A DNA stretch of 64,000 bases from Planctomycetota bacterium (lineage in GTDB: Bacteria; Planctomycetota; Planctomycetia; Gemmatales; Gemmataceae), in assembly GCA_016191165.1 (NCBI GenBank), contig JACPPF010000115.1, positions 31,440 through 95,439 on the forward strand. The letters are read 5' to 3'. A program made the translations under genes and the position numbers. Below, one piece after another: positions 37,301-48,337 of the stretch (the stretch's first letter is position 1; each line of letters opens with the position of its first letter). The notes beneath the pieces were generated by a model. The model saw nothing but the letters and a program-made list of their open reading frames with translations, made no database searches and was not told the DNA's origin.

Positions 37301-37374
37301 TGAGGAAGCAAAGCAAGTCTCGTTTTCATCATCGCGGCCTTGCGCTTCACGGCAAGAAAAGTGGGAGAATCTCG

Positions 37375-38712
37375 ATGCCACGTTTCCGTTTTGAATTCCG
37401 TGTCGCGTTGTTGTTGAGCCTGGCAATCGCGTTCGCGGCCCCGCCCGCCGGTCATGCCCAGCTCCCAGATACGAAGGACCTGGACAAGGCGTATCGCGAG
37501 AGCAGTCAGCGCTGGAACAAGCTGCTCACCGGCGAAGAATCCCCCGGCAAGCCCGACGCCCAGGTGCCCATGGATTTCGCCAAATGGTACTTGATGCGCA
37601 TCGCCACCAAGCAGACCAACGATGTGGACGAGGCCGCCCGGTGGTCCGCGAAGGTGCACAAGGAATTCAACAACGTCGTGAACCTGGCCATGCGCCCGGC
37701 CTATGAAAAAGCCAATCGCGGTTTCGTCAATAAGCTCGGCCCCGCGCTGGTGGCGACCATGAAGGAGTTGCTCGCCGCCAACGATCCGCGGACCCAGCCT
37801 CGTATCGCCGTCAATTCCGCCATGATGTTTTCGACCATGGCTCGGCTTCGGCAGATCGACATTACCGATTATCTGGTCCAGGTTGTTCACGATGAAAAAA
37901 ACACGCACGATGTGATTCGCCTCTACGCGATCAAGGCGCTGCGTGATTCGATGCCAATCTGGCAGCAGCGCGATCCCGACCCCATGGCGGCGCGAAACGA
38001 AGATTTTGACAGCCCAGTCCAAAACGCCGTCCGGGCTCACGATACCAAACTGGTGGACGGCCTGGTGAAATACATCGAGCGGCCCATCGACCTGAAGGGC
38101 AAGTCGCCAGGGGAAATCGAAGCCGTCCGGTTCCTGCGGCGTGAAGCGATCAAGGCGCTGGCCCAGGCCGGCGCGCCTGCGGTCAACGCCATCGACAAGC
38201 CGCAAAAGCTCGCGGGGCAGGTTGCGCCGACGTTGTTAAGGGTGCTCGCCGATGGCGTGCTCGAACCGGCGCCGAGCCTGTCGGAAAAGGTGGAGGCCGC
38301 CCTTGGACTTTGCGAAATGAAATATCCTAACATGAAGGAATACAACCCGCAGGTTTCGATCTACCTGGTCGGGCGGACCATCGAACAGTTCATGAAGGAG
38401 TACAACAAGGACTGGGCGAAATTCACGCTCACCGGCGAAGGGCGCAGGCTCCCCTACCTCGCGTGGAAGCACGACTCCAGGCGTCTCATGGCCTCGCTGG
38501 ACGAAATGGCGAAAAACGCGAAGGATGCGGATGTGCAAAAAAATGTATCCCTCTTGAAGAAGAATGCCGACGCCGTCCTCAGCCGCACGGCCGTGTGGGA
38601 CCAGCCGAGTCCGGCAAATCAAAGCAACCTGACGAAAGTGATTCCCCAGCTGGCGCCGAAATATGGGAACGTGTGGAAGAAGCTGAAAGCGGCGCCCATT
38701 CCGCTCAAGTAG
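37375..38712 (+). CDS. Secreted hypothetical protein, alpha-helical (HEAT-like)
   Basis: Signal RVALLLSLAIAFAAPPAGHA; long helical region. Confidence 0.7.
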   Translation: MPRFRFEFRVALLLSLAIAFAAPPAGHAQLPDTKDLDKAYRESSQRWNKLLTGEESPGKPDAQVPMDFAKWYLMRIATKQTNDVDEAARWSAKVHKEFNNVVNLAMRPAYEKANRGFVNKLGPALVATMKELLAANDPRTQPRIAVNSAMMFSTMARLRQIDITDYLVQVVHDEKNTHDVIRLYAIKALRDSMPIWQQRDPDPMAARNEDFDSPVQNAVRAHDTKLVDGLVKYIERPIDLKGKSPGEIEAVRFLRREAIKALAQAGAPAVNAIDKPQKLAGQVAPTLLRVLADGVLEPAPSLSEKVEAALGLCEMKYPNMKEYNPQVSIYLVGRTIEQFMKEYNKDWAKFTLTGEGRRLPYLAWKHDSRRLMASLDEMAKNAKDADVQKNVSLLKKNADAVLSRTAVWDQPSPANQSNLTKVIPQLAPKYGNVWKKLKAAPIPLK

Positions 38713-38763
38713 GGGCTCGCCCCTTTTAGGCGCAAGACTGTTCGTCGAAGAGCACCTAACCAG

Positions 38764-38821
38764 CCCCCAGCGCTAGCCGGGGGTTCTTGGAGGCTGCCCA
38801 AACCTCCACGCTTGTGCGTGG
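38764..38821. repeat. Multi-hairpin intergenic element (ccccc...ggggg; ggagg...cctcc; ccacgc ttgt gcgtgg)
   Basis: Stems read directly: 38764-38768/38779-38783 and 38806-38811/38816-38821. Confidence 0.5.
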
Positions 38822-38890
38822 GGTAGGTATCGCTCCGCTTGACGAACGGTATTGCGGCTGAACGAGTTCGTCATTTAACCCCTGAGCCCT

Positions 38891-40393
38891 GTGGAAGACG
38901 CCATCGTCATCGGTTCCGGGCCGAACGGCTTGACCGCCGCGGCCACGCTTGCCCGCGCGGGCTGGCGGGTGCGCGTCCTCGAAGCCCAACCCCGGCCCGG
39001 CGGGGCGCTCTACTCCGTCGCATCCACCCTGCCTGGTTACGTTCACGACGTCGGTGCGGCGTTTTTCCCTTTTGCACATTTCAGCCCCGCCCTCCGGCAA
39101 CTACGGCTGGAGGAAGTCGGCCTCGCCTGGCGCGGCGGCGTTTACGAAAGCGCGCACCCGGCCCCCGATGGCACCTGCGCCACCATCGCACGCGATCCCG
39201 ATCGGGCCGCCCGTGCCTTCGGGGCCGATGGCGACGCCTGGCGCCGGCTTGCTCAATGGCAGGCCGACATGGGACAGCGCCTACCCGATGCGCTCCTCGC
39301 GCCGCTGACCGATCCGCGCGCCGCGATCCGGCTGGGACTCGCCAATCTCGTTCGTCTTGGCATCGCCGGCGTCTCGACCGCGGCCGGTTATTCGCGCTGG
39401 CTGTTTCGCACCGAAGCCGCCCGGCGCGTGATTCCGGGCCTGGCACTACACGTTGATCTCGGCCCGGACGACTTCGGCGGCGCCGCCCTGGGGTTGGTGC
39501 TCACGCTCCTCGCGGCCGGCGGTGGATTCCAGGTTCCCGTCGGCGGGGCACGCGCGATTACCGACGCTCTCCTGAAACGCCTGGACGATTCCCACGGCAT
39601 CTTGCAACTCGGCGCCCAGGTCGAGTCCATCATCGTGCGCAACCGGCGCGGCGTCGCCGTCCGTACCACGGCCGGGGAAGAAATCACCGCCCGCAAGGCG
39701 ATTCTTGCCGATGTCGGCGCCCCTGCGCTTTATCTACGTTTGCTCCCTGATGCTTGCGTCGCCGGCTGGGTTCGCCAGTCGATACGCAATTTTCGCTATG
39801 GCTGGGGAACCTTCAAGGTGGACTGGGCGCTCGCCGGTCCGGTTCCGTGGCTATCCGAGGAGGCTCGCCAGTCCGCCGTCATTCATGCCGGGGACAGTAT
39901 CGACGACCTGGTGCGCTTCACGAACGAAGCCCGCGCCGGTGCGTTGCCGACTAACCCTTACCTGGTGATCGGCCAGCAATCGCTGCTCGATTCGACCCGG
40001 GCGCCGGCGGGATGTCATACGCTGTGGGCTTATTCGCGGGTGCCGTCGCAAATGATGGGCGGCTGGGAAAAACACAGGGAAGTGTTTGCCGATCGCATTG
40101 ACGCACGCATCGAGGGGCTGGCCCCGGGGTTTCGCGCCTTGATTCGTGGCCGAGCGGTATTCGCGCCGGACGATCTGGAACGGATGAACGAGAATCTGGT
40201 CGGCGGCGATCTGGGCGGAGGCAGCGCGCAGTTCACGCATCAACTCTTCTGGCGCCCCGTGTTCCCCTACTTCCGCTATCGCACGCCGGTCAAGGGCGTC
40301 TACCTTTGCTCCGCGTCGGCGCATCCCGGCGCCGGCGTTCACGGCGCATGCGGCTATAACGCGGCGCTGGCGGCGCTGGCGGATTGTCCCTGA
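38891..40393 (+). CDS. NAD(P)/FAD-dependent oxidoreductase, phytoene desaturase-like
   Basis: GTG start; [38 protein letters not shown]-terminal [20 protein letters not shown]. Confidence 0.9.
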   Translation: MEDAIVIGSGPNGLTAAATLARAGWRVRVLEAQPRPGGALYSVASTLPGYVHDVGAAFFPFAHFSPALRQLRLEEVGLAWRGGVYESAHPAPDGTCATIARDPDRAARAFGADGDAWRRLAQWQADMGQRLPDALLAPLTDPRAAIRLGLANLVRLGIAGVSTAAGYSRWLFRTEAARRVIPGLALHVDLGPDDFGGAALGLVLTLLAAGGGFQVPVGGARAITDALLKRLDDSHGILQLGAQVESIIVRNRRGVAVRTTAGEEITARKAILADVGAPALYLRLLPDACVAGWVRQSIRNFRYGWGTFKVDWALAGPVPWLSEEARQSAVIHAGDSIDDLVRFTNEARAGALPTNPYLVIGQQSLLDSTRAPAGCHTLWAYSRVPSQMMGGWEKHREVFADRIDARIEGLAPGFRALIRGRAVFAPDDLERMNENLVGGDLGGGSAQFTHQLFWRPVFPYFRYRTPVKGVYLCSASAHPGAGVHGACGYNAALAALADCP

Positions 40394-40402
40394 AGCCGCC
40401 GC

Positions 40403-40427
40403 GCTCGCCCAGGGCGAGCGGCTAAAC
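40403..40427. repeat. Palindrome gctcgccc-a-gggcgagc followed by ggctaaac
   Basis: Perfect 8-bp arms, 1-nt loop. Confidence 0.75.
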
Positions 40428-40473
40428 AATACAATTACGGGGAATTCATTCGCATTTTCCGGGGGACCCCGCC

Positions 40474-41850
40474 ATGAACGCCGTGCTCTCGCGCTGGGAA
40501 CTGGCGGCGGAAAACATCGCGGTGAAAATCCGCTGGTTCGGGATTCTCTTTGGCTATCTGCTCGTCAACCTCGGCGACCCCGGCGAACATCAGGCGATTC
40601 TCAACGCCATCCTCGCGCTCGGCGTCGGCTATGCGCTGGTCGATACGGCCTACAGTCTGCGACGGCGCATCTTCCTGCGCGGCTCACCGCTCTTGATCTC
40701 GCTCATGGAGGCGCTCTTCATCGCCCTGCTCTGCTACTACCATCAGGGGCTGGAAAGCCCGTTCCGCTATTACTACATCCTGTCGCTCATTTGCTGCGCC
40801 ATCCGGCATCCCCCGCGCGTGACGTATCTCACCTGGGCGCTGCACAGCCTGAGCCTGCTGACGCTGTTTGGATTTCTACCCCCGGACGAGCGCAGGCCAT
40901 CGGCGTTGATCCTGCCGCTCGTGGTGATCGGCTGGGTGACCTGGGCCAGCCTGTCGCTGGCGACGTTGTTGAAACGTGTCGGCGAGCGACTCAGCACGGT
41001 CAATCGCGAACTGAAAGAGCACCGCGCCCAGCTCGAGGCCCGCATCGCCGAGCGGACGCGCGAACTGCAAGAGGCGCAGGCCCATGTGCTGCATCAAGAG
41101 AAGATGGCCGCGTTCGGGCTGCTGGCGGCGGGCATCGCCCATGAGGTGGGCAATCCCTTAACTTCGATCAGCTCGCTCATTCAAATGCTTCAGCGCCGCG
41201 ATCAGGACCTGTACACCCGGGAAAAGCTCACGCTCGTCAGCGGGCAGCTTGACCGGATCCAGACGACCTTGCGCGAGCTGGTCAATTTTTCACGCCCGGC
41301 CAGTACCGCGCGTTCGCGCGTGGCGATTGTCGAGGTTGTGCAGGAAGCGCTCAACATCGCCAAGTATTACAAGCGCACCAAGAGTCGGCAGATCGTGACG
41401 GACATTGCGCCCGACCTACCCGCGGTGCTCGGCGTGCGCGACCAACTGGTTCAAGTGATGCTCAACCTCATCCTCAACGCCATCGACGCGACCGATACGG
41501 GCGGGCGCATCTTTGTCGGCGCGGAGGTTGTGGACCAGCGTCTCGTCATCCAGGTCGAAGACGATGGCGTGGGCATCACTCCGGAACATCAGCCGCGCTT
41601 GTTCCAACCCTACTTCACGACGAAGAAGCACGGCACCGGCCTGGGTCTGTTCGTGACCCGCAAGCTGATTCACGATCACGGGGGCGATATTGATGTCGCA
41701 TCTAAACCGGGGGAAGGCGCGCGGTTTCGCGTGCAATTGCCGGCGCCGGCCGGATTCGAAACGCATTTGCCTGTGGCGCCGTGCGTTGAACCTCGGCGGG
41801 AAAAAGAGGACGTTGCCGCGACTGTGGACAAAAGTACAATTTCAAGATGA
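40474..41850 (+). CDS. Membrane sensor histidine kinase (NtrB-like)
   Basis: N-terminal TM segments; AAGIAHEVGNPLTSISSLIQML H-box; NLILNAIDAT N-box; HGTGLGLFVTRKLI. Confidence 0.93.
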   Translation: MNAVLSRWELAAENIAVKIRWFGILFGYLLVNLGDPGEHQAILNAILALGVGYALVDTAYSLRRRIFLRGSPLLISLMEALFIALLCYYHQGLESPFRYYYILSLICCAIRHPPRVTYLTWALHSLSLLTLFGFLPPDERRPSALILPLVVIGWVTWASLSLATLLKRVGERLSTVNRELKEHRAQLEARIAERTRELQEAQAHVLHQEKMAAFGLLAAGIAHEVGNPLTSISSLIQMLQRRDQDLYTREKLTLVSGQLDRIQTTLRELVNFSRPASTARSRVAIVEVVQEALNIAKYYKRTKSRQIVTDIAPDLPAVLGVRDQLVQVMLNLILNAIDATDTGGRIFVGAEVVDQRLVIQVEDDGVGITPEHQPRLFQPYFTTKKHGTGLGLFVTRKLIHDHGGDIDVASKPGEGARFRVQLPAPAGFETHLPVAPCVEPRREKEDVAATVDKSTISR

Positions 41851-41944
41851 GTTGGGGGGGGTATTCCATCCGCGGAATGCCGGATGTTCAAAAAGGTTTC
41901 TTGGGGACGTTGCCTGTAGGTTCACTCAGAAAGAGAGAGATTTG

Positions 41945-42601
41945 ATGAGCGTGAATGGATTCGAGGGTTTGACGGGACGTTACGGGGCCATCCTAATTGA
42001 CCCTCCGTGGCGCTTTGCCAATCGCACCGGTAAGATGGCGCCGGAGCACAAGCGACTTCATCGCTATCCAACGATGAGCTTCGAAGAGATCGCGGCGCTT
42101 CCCGTTGTCGAGCTTGCCAAAGCGAAAAGTCACCTTTATATGTGGTGTCCGAACGCGCTCCTGCTTGAAGCGCTGCAAATCATGAAGGGCTGGGGGTTCG
42201 CGTATAAAACGAATATCGTGTGGTATAAGGTTCGCAAGGATGGCGGACCGGACGGGCGCGGCGTTGGTTTTTACTTCCGCAACGTCACAGAATTGTTATT
42301 GTTCGGCACTCGCGGCAAGCTGCGCACGCTAAGGCCCGGCCGACGCCAAGTAAACATCATTCTGAGCAGAAAACAGGAACATTCCTGGAAGCCTAACGAA
42401 ACATATGAAATCATCGAGGCTTGTAGCCCAGGCCCGTATGTTGAACTCTTTGCCCGTCAACGCCGGACCGGCTGGGAATGGTGGGGCGACCAGGCAGAGA
42501 CATATGAAGACAATCGACCTTTGATTCCGATGTACAATGGCCACGTCGCGAAGCAAAACGGTAAGACGCCCGAAATGCTCTTTCAGGAATTAGGGTCGTA
42601 G
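41945..42601 (+). CDS. MT-A70 family adenine-specific DNA methyltransferase
   Basis: GAILIDPPWRFANRT (DPPW); LYMWCPNALLLEALQIMKGWGFAYKTNIVWYK; YVELFARQRRTGWEWWGDQ. Confidence 0.92.
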   Translation: MSVNGFEGLTGRYGAILIDPPWRFANRTGKMAPEHKRLHRYPTMSFEEIAALPVVELAKAKSHLYMWCPNALLLEALQIMKGWGFAYKTNIVWYKVRKDGGPDGRGVGFYFRNVTELLLFGTRGKLRTLRPGRRQVNIILSRKQEHSWKPNETYEIIEACSPGPYVELFARQRRTGWEWWGDQAETYEDNRPLIPMYNGHVAKQNGKTPEMLFQELGS

Positions 42602-43173
42602 CAGTTGGCACCCATGCCGACGAGCAACAGAGGACAGCATCCAGCTCCACCGCCGTGGACTTTCGGCATCAACTTATCCCAGTGGGTTGTCGATGCCCCA
42701 TAGGAAGCGCCCTTGCCGAGCATGTTGAAGATGGCCTGTAACTCGGTCAATCGAGTAATGATGACGCCAACCGACAGCACCCGGAGCTCCTTCAACAATC
42801 GGAAGTTGTTCAGGTCGCGGTCGTAGAACTCGGTCTTGTTGTTCCATTCGACCTCGACGCCGACGCGATTCTTAAAGTTGTCGATATTGTGAGTCGGGAT
42901 TGGGACATACGCGCCATCCACAACAATTTTGATGTCGAATGACTTCTCGGCCCATCCGCGCTGACCGAGATAGCTGTCGATCGCAACCGGAATCGGCGAA
43001 CGCCCGCCGCCGGGCGTCAAGATGGCGCTTCGTTTCAGAGTGAACGCTTGCAGGCATTTCATTACGTCGGTGAACTCGGAGGGAAAATCCGTCGCAAGAA
43101 TCGCACAGGCATGGTCGCGCTCCTCGAATGTGTATTTGGTGCGAAGTGCGTCAGGAATGAGTTCCATTCCCAT
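42583..43173 (-). CDS. BglII/BstYI-like type II restriction endonuclease (nuclease 1)
   Basis: FDIKIVVDGAYVPIPTHNIDNFKNRVGVEVEWNNKTEFYDRDLNNFRLL; ASYGASTTH; GGGAGCCPLLLVGM. 3' end overlaps the methylase 3' end by 19 nt. Confidence 0.8.
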   Translation of the reverse strand: MGMELIPDALRTKYTFEERDHACAILATDFPSEFTDVMKCLQAFTLKRSAILTPGGGRSPIPVAIDSYLGQRGWAEKSFDIKIVVDGAYVPIPTHNIDNFKNRVGVEVEWNNKTEFYDRDLNNFRLLKELRVLSVGVIITRLTELQAIFNMLGKGASYGASTTHWDKLMPKVHGGGAGCCPLLLVGMGANCYDPNS

Positions 43174-43290
43174 TGTCTGGCCCTCCTTGTCCTTGGTAGT
43201 CGATGGCCATCGTGCCCAAACTGGTTCGTTGGCACAAGATCAAATTTGACCTGGAGCCACGGTTAAAACCGGATCGAATAGGGTGGAAGA

Positions 43291-43902
43291 ATGAAAATTG
43301 CGCAAACCTTTTCTCATCTGAATGGGCTTGAATACCTCCTCATTCAAAAAAAGTCCCTTTGGCGGGCGCTCAAGGATGTCATCGCTCGATTTGATCCAAG
43401 TGCCTGCAAAACAAAACGAAGCAAAGCAAAAGCGATGCGTGAAAAACCCCTTTACAACTCGCTTGAGATGCACAACGCCTTTGCAAAACGTCTCGCCGCA
43501 ATGAACTGGAAAGACCCCCGAACCGACTTTTGGGGCACTTCCAACGAAAAGCCAATCCATCACACCACGGCAAACTCGGCTGAAAATCAGAAAACAGGAA
43601 TCGAAGCGGCGAGCGAACAGGTAATTTTCCGCTACAATCAAACAGTATTCGTGAAGGACCGCGTTGCACTGGAGGTCCATTTTACCGATTCCGCGTTCGT
43701 CGCGTATGATCTTTTTGTGAAACACCTCGCCTTCTATGTGCGAGACCAAATCGATGTGGGCATCGAATTGTTGGCGACCAAATCGCTCCAACAAGAGATG
43801 TCTTCCGGGGTCGGATATTATGAAGGCGAGCTTTACAACGTCATTCGCAATGGCCGCGGCGTGCCGGCAGTGCCGCTGGTTTTGATCGGGGTAGAGCCGT
43901 AG
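43291..43902 (+). CDS. BglII/BstYI-like type II restriction endonuclease (nuclease 2)
   Basis: MKIAQTFSHLNGLEYLLIQKKSLW; YNQTVFVKDRVALEVHFTDSAFVAYDLFVKHLAFYVRDQIDVGIELLATKSLQ; GVGYYEGELYNVIRNGRGVPAVPLVLIG. Confidence 0.82.
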   Translation: MKIAQTFSHLNGLEYLLIQKKSLWRALKDVIARFDPSACKTKRSKAKAMREKPLYNSLEMHNAFAKRLAAMNWKDPRTDFWGTSNEKPIHHTTANSAENQKTGIEAASEQVIFRYNQTVFVKDRVALEVHFTDSAFVAYDLFVKHLAFYVRDQIDVGIELLATKSLQQEMSSGVGYYEGELYNVIRNGRGVPAVPLVLIGVEP

Positions 43903-43940
43903 GCATCAGGCAGGCAGCAGCCAAAAATGAGACGACACCG

Positions 43941-45290
43941 ATGTCCGCCAAACTCCTGATCGTCGATGACGAGCCGATCATCCGCGAAAGCCTCGGCGAA
44001 TTCCTCACGCAGGAAGGCTTCACGGTGAGCGTTGCCGGTTCCGCGGAGGAGGGCCTGGCCCTGGCGAGCGCGACCCGTTTCGATCTCGTCCTGTGCGACA
44101 TCCAGTTGCCCGGGATCGATGGCCTGGAGTTTCTCGACCGCCTGCTGAAGATCAGTCCAGATACGTTCGTCATCCTGATCACCGCCTACGGCACCGTCGA
44201 GACCGCTGTTGCAGCGTTTCAGCGCGGGGCTCACGATTACTTGATGAAGCCCGTGATCCTCGACGAGGTCCTCATCAAGATTCGAAGGCTGCTCCGGTAT
44301 CGCGAGTTGCACCTGGATAACCAGTGGCTGCGGCGCGAGCTGAATCGAGAGTTCGACGCGGACCGGATCGTCGGCAACAGCGCGGCGATGCGGCGCGTAT
44401 TCGACATGGTCCGCAAGGTCGCGCCGACGCCGTCCACCGTACTGCTGGCCGGCGAGAGCGGCACGGGCAAGGAACTGATCGCTCGCGCCATCCATCTGCA
44501 GAGCCCGCGCGCGAACGGGCGCTTTCTCGCGGTGAACTGCGCGGCCATTCCGAATGACCTGCTGGAGAATCAGCTCTTCGGGCATCGCAAGGGCGCGTTC
44601 ACCGGCGCCGACCGCGATCAGACGGGCGTCTTCGTTCACGCCGGCGCCGGGACGGTGTTTCTCGACGAGATCGCCGAATTGCCGCTGGCGACTCAGGCGA
44701 AGCTGCTGCGCGCCATTGAGATGAAAGAAGTATTGCCCGTGGGCGCCAATGAGCCAATCGGCTTTGAGGCGCGCATCCTGGCGGCGACCAACAAACAATT
44801 GGCGGCCGAGGTTGAAGGTGGGCGATTCCGCGAGGACTTGTACTATCGTCTGAATGTCGTGTGCATCACGCTGCCGCCGTTGCGCGAGCGGCGTGAGGAC
44901 ATTCCCGATCTGGTGGAGTTTTTATTGGCCAAACATGCCAGCAACATGAAAAAGCCGGTCGAGGGGGTGAGCCACGAAGCGATGCAGCTCCTGCTGGCAT
45001 GTCCTTGGAAAGGGAATGTTCGTGAACTGGACAATGCCTTGCAGCGTGCGGTCATCCTGGGCGAGGGACCGTTGCTCACGCCGGGCGACCTGCCGCCTGA
45101 CCTCGTACCGAACGCGGACGATCCTCATTTGGTGGACGACCTGGGCGACGCGGTACGGCGTTTCGAGAAGCAGCACATTGAGCGCGTTCTGCGCCGTATT
45201 CCCGACAAGAAGGACGCGGCCCGGCTGCTCGGCGTCGGCCTGAGTTCGCTTTATCGCCGCATCGCGGAACTGGGGATTCAGATCGCCTGA
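43941..45290 (+). CDS. NtrC-like sigma-54 dependent response regulator
   Basis: Receiver LLIVDDEPIIRESL; GESGTGKELIARAIH; GAFTGADRDQTG; C-terminal Fis-like HTH. Confidence 0.95.
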   Translation: MSAKLLIVDDEPIIRESLGEFLTQEGFTVSVAGSAEEGLALASATRFDLVLCDIQLPGIDGLEFLDRLLKISPDTFVILITAYGTVETAVAAFQRGAHDYLMKPVILDEVLIKIRRLLRYRELHLDNQWLRRELNREFDADRIVGNSAAMRRVFDMVRKVAPTPSTVLLAGESGTGKELIARAIHLQSPRANGRFLAVNCAAIPNDLLENQLFGHRKGAFTGADRDQTGVFVHAGAGTVFLDEIAELPLATQAKLLRAIEMKEVLPVGANEPIGFEARILAATNKQLAAEVEGGRFREDLYYRLNVVCITLPPLRERREDIPDLVEFLLAKHASNMKKPVEGVSHEAMQLLLACPWKGNVRELDNALQRAVILGEGPLLTPGDLPPDLVPNADDPHLVDDLGDAVRRFEKQHIERVLRRIPDKKDAARLLGVGLSSLYRRIAELGIQIA

Positions 45291-45297
45291 TGTTGCC

Positions 45298-45858
45298 TCA
45301 CGAGAAAATCCAATCCACGGGCACGCGCCAGCCCGGAACCGCTGGCTCGGCCTCGGCCGTGTCGCCGCGGCTGTAGGTCGCGGGATGATCCGGATCGGAC
45401 GCCCGGTATACGTGAATGCGCTCGGCAACCGTGTCAACGTCCCAGACCACTTCGGTTCCAGCCTGGAAATAATCCGCACGTTTCTCGGCCATCTCCAACT
45501 CGGCAGCCGGCGTGTAGTCACTCTCGCTGCGAACCTCGGCAGCGAAGTGGGGCGAACCCGTGATGAACCGCATCGGGTTTTTTGGAAACGGCCCGCGATG
45601 AAAGGATGCATCCGGACAAAAGGATTCGCGCCCGGACGGTAATATCGCAATGGCGTAACCGACGTTGTCAGGAAATGCTTCCCCAACCTTCACGCTGACG
45701 GCATGATCGTCCAGGCTGCGGTAAATCCGGCCGCCGATGCGCCCCGGCTTTCGTCCGGTTGCCATATACACCACGATCCTTCCTCCGATCAGCTCGGCCT
45801 TCTCAGGGGTGCGGTAGAGGTCGTCCAGGGTCGCTCTCTTTTGCATGACCGATGCCAT
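45298..45858 (-). CDS. Uma2 family endonuclease-like protein
   Basis: AELIGGRIVVYMATG; CPDASFHRGPFP; PHFAAEVRSESD; KRADYFQAGTEVVWDVD. Confidence 0.85.
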   Translation of the reverse strand: MASVMQKRATLDDLYRTPEKAELIGGRIVVYMATGRKPGRIGGRIYRSLDDHAVSVKVGEAFPDNVGYAIAILPSGRESFCPDASFHRGPFPKNPMRFITGSPHFAAEVRSESDYTPAAELEMAEKRADYFQAGTEVVWDVDTVAERIHVYRASDPDHPATYSRGDTAEAEPAVPGWRVPVDWIFS

Positions 45859-46007
45859 CGGTGTCGCTCCTTGGCAGGGCTGGTTATCACGATAGAGGCA
45901 TTATAACGCCATATACGCTCGCGCCGCAACGGCTTTCGCTCTGCACGTAGTACCTTCAGCGGCCTATAATTCCCCTCGTCGCCCTTTCCCATCCTGGAAC
46001 TCAAAAC

Positions 46008-47078
<1,071 letters not shown>

Positions 47079-47091
47079 TGGTTGTCCCACG

Positions 47092-47113
47092 CCCGCAGCC
47101 GAAAGGCTGCGGG
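47092..47113. terminator. Stable hairpin cccgcagcc-gaaa-ggctgcggg between convergent genes (candidate bidirectional terminator)
   Basis: Perfect 9-bp stem, GAAA tetraloop, 13 nt after the fbaB stop; no U-tract. Confidence 0.5.
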
Positions 47114-47131
47114 ATCGGACCGGTGGATGTC

Positions 47132-48223
47132 TCAGCGCACAAACGCCAGAATGATCTCGATCAAGATGAGCAAGACAATTATCAGTTCCAGGAGTTCCGT
47201 GCGAAACGCGCTCGCCTGATCGGAGACGACCTTGTAGACGCCCTCGGCGACTTCGAGCTTGCGTTGAATGTTCTCGATCCAGGTCGCCAAATAGAACCGC
47301 TGGGCCAGCAGGCGATAGATTCGGGCCAGATAGGGATCGCCGACCAGCTTCAGCACATTGCCGGCGCGCTCGAACAAGCCGTTCGCTTCCACTTTCAATT
47401 CCCCCAGCACACGCAAGGGGCGGGCATGGAGGCGCCAGTAGGGGAGCCCGGTGCGCGTCAGGGGATGGATGATGCGCGACGCCGCTTGCAGATTCTGGTC
47501 AAGCCGATTGTCAATGTGCCGAAATTCCAAAAGCTGCAAATTGGCAAACGCAATGGCGTGCAGCGTATCCGCACACTCGCGGTCCACGAGCACGGCGGCG
47601 GCCCAGTCAGGCACGAACAGATCGTCCGGTCCATAACTGAGCCGATGGCGCAGCGCCTCGGCCATCTCGTCCGCGCTCAGCGGCGCGCTTTCCAGATGAA
47701 CCATGCCTGCCAGCCAGGCGTGATCGGTGGTCTGCGGCAGGGCGTCGGGCTCGAACTGAAAAACGAAATACTCCTCGCTGAGGTCGTCCTGCCAGAGCGG
47801 GTCCTCGATTGCCGGCAGAAGTTGCCGATGGAGCGGCTCGACCGCCAAGCGGGCCTTCTGGATCAAATCGCCCGCATCCGCCAGCCGACCTGCCAGACGC
47901 AGCAACTGATCGGGTGTCAGGTCGAACGCGATTTGCAACGAAACGCTCACCGCGCCGAAATCAAATAGGGTCACGCCCGCGGCAGTATCCAGCCTGCCCA
48001 GTTCAGGCAGTTCGAGATTCACGTCCGGCAACGAAACACGCAACGGGGGCGGGCGATAAAAGAACGACGGCGGCGTGCGCCGGCGCCGAGGCAACTCCTG
48101 CGCCGATGCCGCCACGATCTGCTGCACCCGGTCGAGCAGGATTTCATCCCCCCAGTCGAACGCGACGAATACGTGGAGGGTTCCTTGCAATCGCGCCGGC
48201 GACGAGGTTTCGGTGTCGGTCAT
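47132..48223 (-). CDS. RMD1/YagE-like (DUF155-like) family protein with C-terminal TM
   Basis: TLFDFGAVSV...; C-terminal VSDQASAFRTELLELIIVLLILIEIILAF. Confidence 0.75.
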   Translation of the reverse strand: MTDTETSSPARLQGTLHVFVAFDWGDEILLDRVQQIVAASAQELPRRRRTPPSFFYRPPPLRVSLPDVNLELPELGRLDTAAGVTLFDFGAVSVSLQIAFDLTPDQLLRLAGRLADAGDLIQKARLAVEPLHRQLLPAIEDPLWQDDLSEEYFVFQFEPDALPQTTDHAWLAGMVHLESAPLSADEMAEALRHRLSYGPDDLFVPDWAAAVLVDRECADTLHAIAFANLQLLEFRHIDNRLDQNLQAASRIIHPLTRTGLPYWRLHARPLRVLGELKVEANGLFERAGNVLKLVGDPYLARIYRLLAQRFYLATWIENIQRKLEVAEGVYKVVSDQASAFRTELLELIIVLLILIEIILAFVR

Positions 48224-48337
48224 GCTTGGCTCGGGCTAAAAACTAAACAGCGTGCTGGCAAGGTGATCCGTAACGGGCCCATTCACCGGTACCTGGCAAA
48301 TGGTACTGCAATTATAGCTGTTCAGAAAATGTCTGAC

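Noticed and set aside
43941-45290. sigma-54 regulator as part of the restriction cassette (controller protein)
   Set aside because: It is a full receiver-AAA-Fis NtrC-like protein matching the upstream kinase, not a small C-protein.
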